DNA from: Eubacteriales Family XIII. Incertae Sedis bacterium
Lineage (GTDB): Bacteria > Bacillota > Clostridia > Peptostreptococcales > Anaerovoracaceae
Direction: 5' to 3'
Assembly: GCA_031255695.1 (NCBI GenBank)
Contig: JAIRSA010000143.1
Coordinates: 1-7,834 of the forward strand
Length of the DNA: 7,834 bases
The notes beneath the pieces were generated by a model. That model saw only the letters and a list, made by a program, of their open reading frames with translations, had not been told where the DNA came from and searched no databases. Below are positions 5,005 through 7,834 of this stretch, in pieces (position 1 is the first letter of the stretch; each line of letters opens with the position of its first letter). Both the position numbers and the translations under genes were made by a program.

Positions 5005-6830
5005 GAAGCATCCACCCCGCCGGCCCCTTCCGTCCTATTGGATTCGACGAACCGCTTTATCTTCTTGCCGGTGGTCATCTCGAATTCTTCTTTCCGTATA
5101 ATTATCTTCCGGATTTTTTTGAAGAGGGCCAGATCCTCGTTTATCTTGTCCACCCGGACCCACATGAACTCTTCGGCCTGCTTGGCCGTATAGCCCTCCC
5201 CAAGCTCCCTGGCCAGCAACTCTTCATCCGGGCGGATGGTCGCTACGATCAGCGTTTCGCCCGTGACATCGCCTTCGACGCCCCACACCATGCACTCCAA
5301 GACCGCCTCGTCCTGCCCGAGGTAGTATTCAAGCTCCTCTGGATAGACATTCTTGCCGTTCTTGGTTATTATGACATTCTTTTTCCTGCCTGTTATGAAG
5401 ACATACCTGTCCTCATCTATATAGCCGAGATCGCCGGTATGGAACCATCCGTCTATGAGCACGTCGTCCGTGGCGGCCTGATTGCCGCAATAGCCCATCA
5501 TAACGTGCCCGCCCTTCACGCATATCTCGCCGATCCCCAGCTCGTCCGGGCTGTCGATCATCCCGTCAAGGCCGGGTATCAGGTAGCCGGCGGAGCTGTT
5601 CTTGATCGCCGTGTCCGGGTTCAGCGCGCAGATCGGCGAGCATTCAGTCAGCCCGTAGCCCTGGAGCGCTATTATGCCGAAGTCCCGGATGCCCTGGAGT
5701 ATGGCGGGGGCGATGGCGGCGCCGCCGCATATCACTATCTTCATCCTTCCGCCGAAGGTGGCCAGGATCTGCTTGAAGAATATGGGCGCGAGGTTGATGC
5801 CGGCCTTCTTCGTCACGGAATTGAGCCTGATTATGCGGCGCAGCAGCTTCTCCTTGCCGGTTTTCCGGGCATTCTGCCATATCTTCCTGTAAAGGTTTTC
5901 GAGTATGAGCGGGACGGCCAGCAATACAGTGGGGCGGATCTCTGCCAAGTTCTTGACGATATATTTCAGCCCCTCGCAATAGGCGATCGCCGCGCCCCGG
6001 TAAAGCGGTATAAGGAATCCGCAGGTGCATTCGTAGCAATGGTGCACGGGCAGTATGGAAAAGAATATGTCGTCCGGCGTGATGCTGACGACAGTGGGGG
6101 GCAGGACAATGCCGCAGACCAGATTTTTGTGCGACAGCATGACGCCCTTGGCGATCCCCGTCGTGCCCGAAGTGAACAGCAGCGCGCAGAGATCCGTGTT
6201 TACGATTTTGGCGTCGAAGAAAGCCCGCTTCCCTTCGCTTATCAGCGCCTTCCCCTCGTCAATGCAGGCGCTCAGCGCCAGCACGCCGTCCGCTGCCGGC
6301 GCGTCGGACAGGTTGACCAGCACACGCAGGGCGGTTTTGCCCGACTCGCGGATCTTGACGAACATATCATGGTATTTCTTCGTGAACATGGCGCATTCGG
6401 CCCCGGATTCCGCCACAAGGGCCTCTATCTCCTGCGGGCCGAGCTCCCTGTCCAATGGGACCGCCACGCCCACGCCGCAGACGGCGGCCAGGTAGGATAC
6501 CGCCCATTGGTAACAGTTCTCCCCGATCACCGCGATACGCTTGCCTGTGAGCCCTTTTTCGGCGAGCGCGGTGCCGAGCGCGTCCACGTCTGCCTTCAGC
6601 TGGTTGTATGTTATCGGCCGGTACGGCAGGTCATTGCGGTCTTTCACATAAAAAGCCGTGCGCTCGCCATACAGCTCCACGCTCGACTCAAGCATCTGGC
6701 GCACGTCTGTTATCGGCCGCACGTCCCTGTACGCGAGCTTCGTGTCGCTGGATCCCCTAATCCCTTCAATCATGGCTTTTGCCTCGCGCATCTCACTTTC
6801 TTTCGTTTTCTGGTATTCGCTTTCTGTCAT
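4989..6830 (-). CDS. AMP-dependent acyl-CoA synthetase (long-chain fatty acid CoA ligase-like)
   Basis: A 613-residue ANL-superfamily enzyme that adenylates a carboxylic acid with ATP and transfers it to CoA. All core motifs are present: the ATP-binding loop LLFTSGTTGIAKG (217-229), VPLILENLYRKIW in the FadD-type region, GGAAIAPAIL (369-377), ALQGYGLTECSP (388-399), GWFHTGDLGYIDEDRYVFIT (461-480), then GRKKNVIITKNGKNVYPEEL (481-500). The C-terminal catalytic lysine region is TTGKKIKR (586-593). Size and motifs fit the long-chain acyl-CoA synthetase group, but the acyl substrate cannot be read from sequence. ATG 6830 is preferred over the in-frame TTG 6842, which overlaps the GGAGGA ribosome site. 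The last residues (SGGIA) and stop lie in a partial copy of repeat R5. It is paralogous to the incomplete ligase gene upstream, about 186 nt away in the same direction. Confidence 0.92.
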   Translation of the reverse strand: MTESEYQKTKESEMREAKAMIEGIRGSSDTKLAYRDVRPITDVRQMLESSVELYGERTAFYVKDRNDLPYRPITYNQLKADVDALGTALAEKGLTGKRIAVIGENCYQWAVSYLAAVCGVGVAVPLDRELGPQEIEALVAESGAECAMFTKKYHDMFVKIRESGKTALRVLVNLSDAPAADGVLALSACIDEGKALISEGKRAFFDAKIVNTDLCALLFTSGTTGIAKGVMLSHKNLVCGIVLPPTVVSITPDDIFFSILPVHHCYECTCGFLIPLYRGAAIAYCEGLKYIVKNLAEIRPTVLLAVPLILENLYRKIWQNARKTGKEKLLRRIIRLNSVTKKAGINLAPIFFKQILATFGGRMKIVICGGAAIAPAILQGIRDFGIIALQGYGLTECSPICALNPDTAIKNSSAGYLIPGLDGMIDSPDELGIGEICVKGGHVMMGYCGNQAATDDVLIDGWFHTGDLGYIDEDRYVFITGRKKNVIITKNGKNVYPEELEYYLGQDEAVLECMVWGVEGDVTGETLIVATIRPDEELLARELGEGYTAKQAEEFMWVRVDKINEDLALFKKIRKIIIRKEEFEMTTGKKIKRFVESNRTEGAGGVDASGGIA

Positions 6831-6834
6831 CTCT

Positions 6835-6840
6835 TCCTCC
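6835..6840 (-). promoter_or_regulatory. Ribosome binding site deciding the acyl-CoA synthetase start
   Basis: GGAGGA on the minus strand ends 4 nt before ATG 6830. The in-frame TTG at 6842 overlaps this site, so it is not the start. Confidence 0.65.
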
Positions 6841-6872
6841 AATGCGGCCCCTAGCCGCCATAAAATCTACTG

Positions 6873-6887
6873 CGAAAACAATTTTCG
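6873..6887. promoter_or_regulatory. AT-rich inverted repeat CGAAAA-CAA-TTTTCG
   Basis: The perfect 6-bp arms CGAAAA and TTTTCG surround CAA, about 45 nt upstream of the acyl-CoA synthetase start, in the only AT-rich patch (about 6858-6900) of this intergenic gap. It could be an operator within a promoter region, but I found no good -35/-10 pair beside it. Confidence 0.4.
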
Positions 6888-6934
6888 TTACGATATCAAA
6901 TGTCGCCGGCCAGCGGAAGCCTTGCCGCCGCCCC

Positions 6935-7002
6935 GCCCACGCCGTGTGGGCAGCGGCCGGCTTCCTGGCCAGCCCACGCCGTGTGGGCAGCGGCCGGCTT
7001 CC
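6935..7002. repeat. Direct repeat pair R6 with internal hairpins (31-mers, period 37)
   Basis: Two identical 31-nt units lie at 6935-6965 and 6972-7002. Each begins with GCCCACGCCGTGTGGGC, which folds into a 6-bp perfect stem plus a G-T pair, and continues CAGCGGCCGGCTTCC. They lie just downstream of the partial acyl-CoA synthetase gene on the minus strand, first hairpin 14 nt past its stop. Without T tracts, termination is uncertain; they may protect or attenuate the transcript running into the next gene. Confidence 0.85.
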
Positions 7003-7016
7003 CGCCCCGCCCAGCA

Positions 7017-7834
7017 TCAATGTTTTATGGCAAAACGCTTGATTTTCCTCGTAGTCGTCTTCTCGAACTCCTCGTCCCTTATGACGAAGCGCTTTATGCG
7101 TTTGTAAAGCGGCGATTTCTCGTTTATCCGGTCTATCTCCTCCTTGATGATCCGTTGCAGTTCCGCCTCGCCCAGCTTCACGCCGTGCGTTTCGGCGATG
7201 TATTCATGGTCCGGGAAAATGTCGGCGCATATGATGATGTCGCCTGTCTTGGGGCTGTCCTTGCCCCATACCACCGCTTCCGCTATATAAGGGATCTTGA
7301 GCAGGTGGTATTCCAGTTCCTCCGGCGATATGTTCTTGCCGTTTTTCGTCACGATTATATTCTTCTTCCTGCCCGTGACGAACAGGAAGCCATCCTTGTC
7401 TATATAGCCGTAATCGCCTGTATGCAGCCATCCGTCGATAAGGACCCTCGCAGTCTCTTCGGGGTCGTTGTAATAGCCGATCATCACGGAGTCGCCCTTG
7501 CAGATGATCTCGCCTATGCCGCTCTCGTCCTGCTCTATGATCCTGATCTCAGTGCCGGGCATCGGGAGCCCCGCAGCGGCGGCTTTGCTGTAGCGGTCCT
7601 TGTTGACCGCGATAATGGGGGCGCATTCGGTCATGCCGTAGCCTTGTATCATGCACACGCCCATGGCGTTGAAATCCTCGATCACCGCCGGGTCTATGGC
7701 CGCGCCGCCGGCGATCATCAGCTTCATTTCGCCGCCCATGGCCTGGTGGACCTCCTTGAACAGGCGCTTGGTGGACTTCATGTTCTGCCCGCCCACGAGC
7801 TTGGACAGCATGATGGCCTTGCGCATCTTGCCCG
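7017..7834 (-). CDS. AMP-dependent acyl-CoA synthetase, C-terminal part (partial, runs off the right edge)
   Basis: The frame is open through the window edge, so the start and the ATP-binding loop are missing; about 272 codons remain. Motifs read in order: MKLMIAGGAAIDPAVIEDF, MIQGYGMTECAP, GIGEIICKGDSVMIGYY, GWLHTGDYGYIDKDGFLFVT, GRKKNIIVTKNGKNISPEEL and the C-terminal lysine region TTTRKIKRFAIKH, which ends at the stop. It carries out the same chemistry as its neighbour (acyl-adenylate then acyl-CoA) and closely resembles it across the shared region, so the pair looks like an ancient tandem duplication. They are distinct in sequence rather than a recent copy, which suggests different acyl substrates. 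It is probably the first of the three minus-strand genes seen here. Confidence 0.92.
   Translation of the reverse strand, partial: GKMRKAIMLSKLVGGQNMKSTKRLFKEVHQAMGGEMKLMIAGGAAIDPAVIEDFNAMGVCMIQGYGMTECAPIIAVNKDRYSKAAAAGLPMPGTEIRIIEQDESGIGEIICKGDSVMIGYYNDPEETARVLIDGWLHTGDYGYIDKDGFLFVTGRKKNIIVTKNGKNISPEELEYHLLKIPYIAEAVVWGKDSPKTGDIIICADIFPDHEYIAETHGVKLGEAELQRIIKEEIDRINEKSPLYKRIKRFVIRDEEFEKTTTRKIKRFAIKH

Noticed and set aside
4827..6854. A 675-codon open frame on the + strand
   Set aside because: It lies exactly antisense to the acyl-CoA synthetase gene, which has every family motif. The translation has no recognisable domain and reads through repeat R5, as expected for the opposite strand of GC-rich coding DNA.

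Overview
The window looks like a GC-rich bacterial chromosome segment, probably from an anaerobic Clostridia-type (Bacillota) organism. This is an inference from three things: Shine-Dalgarno-type ribosome binding sites, a racemase closely resembling clostridial ornithine racemase, and tandem acyl-CoA synthetases of clostridial type. No rRNA, tRNA, transposase, integrase or CRISPR array is visible.

Layout, left to right. Positions 3-146 hold the last 47 codons of a heavy-metal P1B-type ATPase. A hairpin at 254-276 follows. Next is a compact type II toxin-antitoxin operon, hicA (370-555) and hicB (603-1001), with a near-consensus promoter whose -35/-10 spacer holds a twin-palindrome operator. 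It is visibly more AT-rich than its surroundings and sits between two different GC-rich repeat clusters, so it looks like an acquired cassette. A YgjP-type (DUF45) metallopeptidase gene (about 1339-2040) follows with its own promoter, then a 420-residue lipoprotein-like type 1 substrate-binding protein (2235-3497) with no permease or ATPase beside it. These genes are on the + strand.

The right half is convergent, on the - strand. In transcription order it has an acyl-CoA synthetase cut by the window edge (7834-7017), a complete paralogous acyl-CoA synthetase (6830-4989), and an Orr-like PLP-dependent amino-acid racemase (4809-3727). Gaps of about 180 bp separate them, and they may form one transcription unit for amino-acid/acyl-CoA catabolism, though that link is inferred.

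The most unusual feature is between the genes. All but one of the intergenic spaces (the short hicA-hicB gap) carries or touches its own family of short direct repeats: units of about 35, 31, 20, 28, 70 and 31 nt, mostly GC-rich, not obviously related to one another, and two of them with clear internal hairpins. Two of the arrays run into the 3' end of a gene and supply its last residues and stop codon. I do not recognise these repeats. They are the best candidate here for something undescribed; the protein-coding genes belong to known families.
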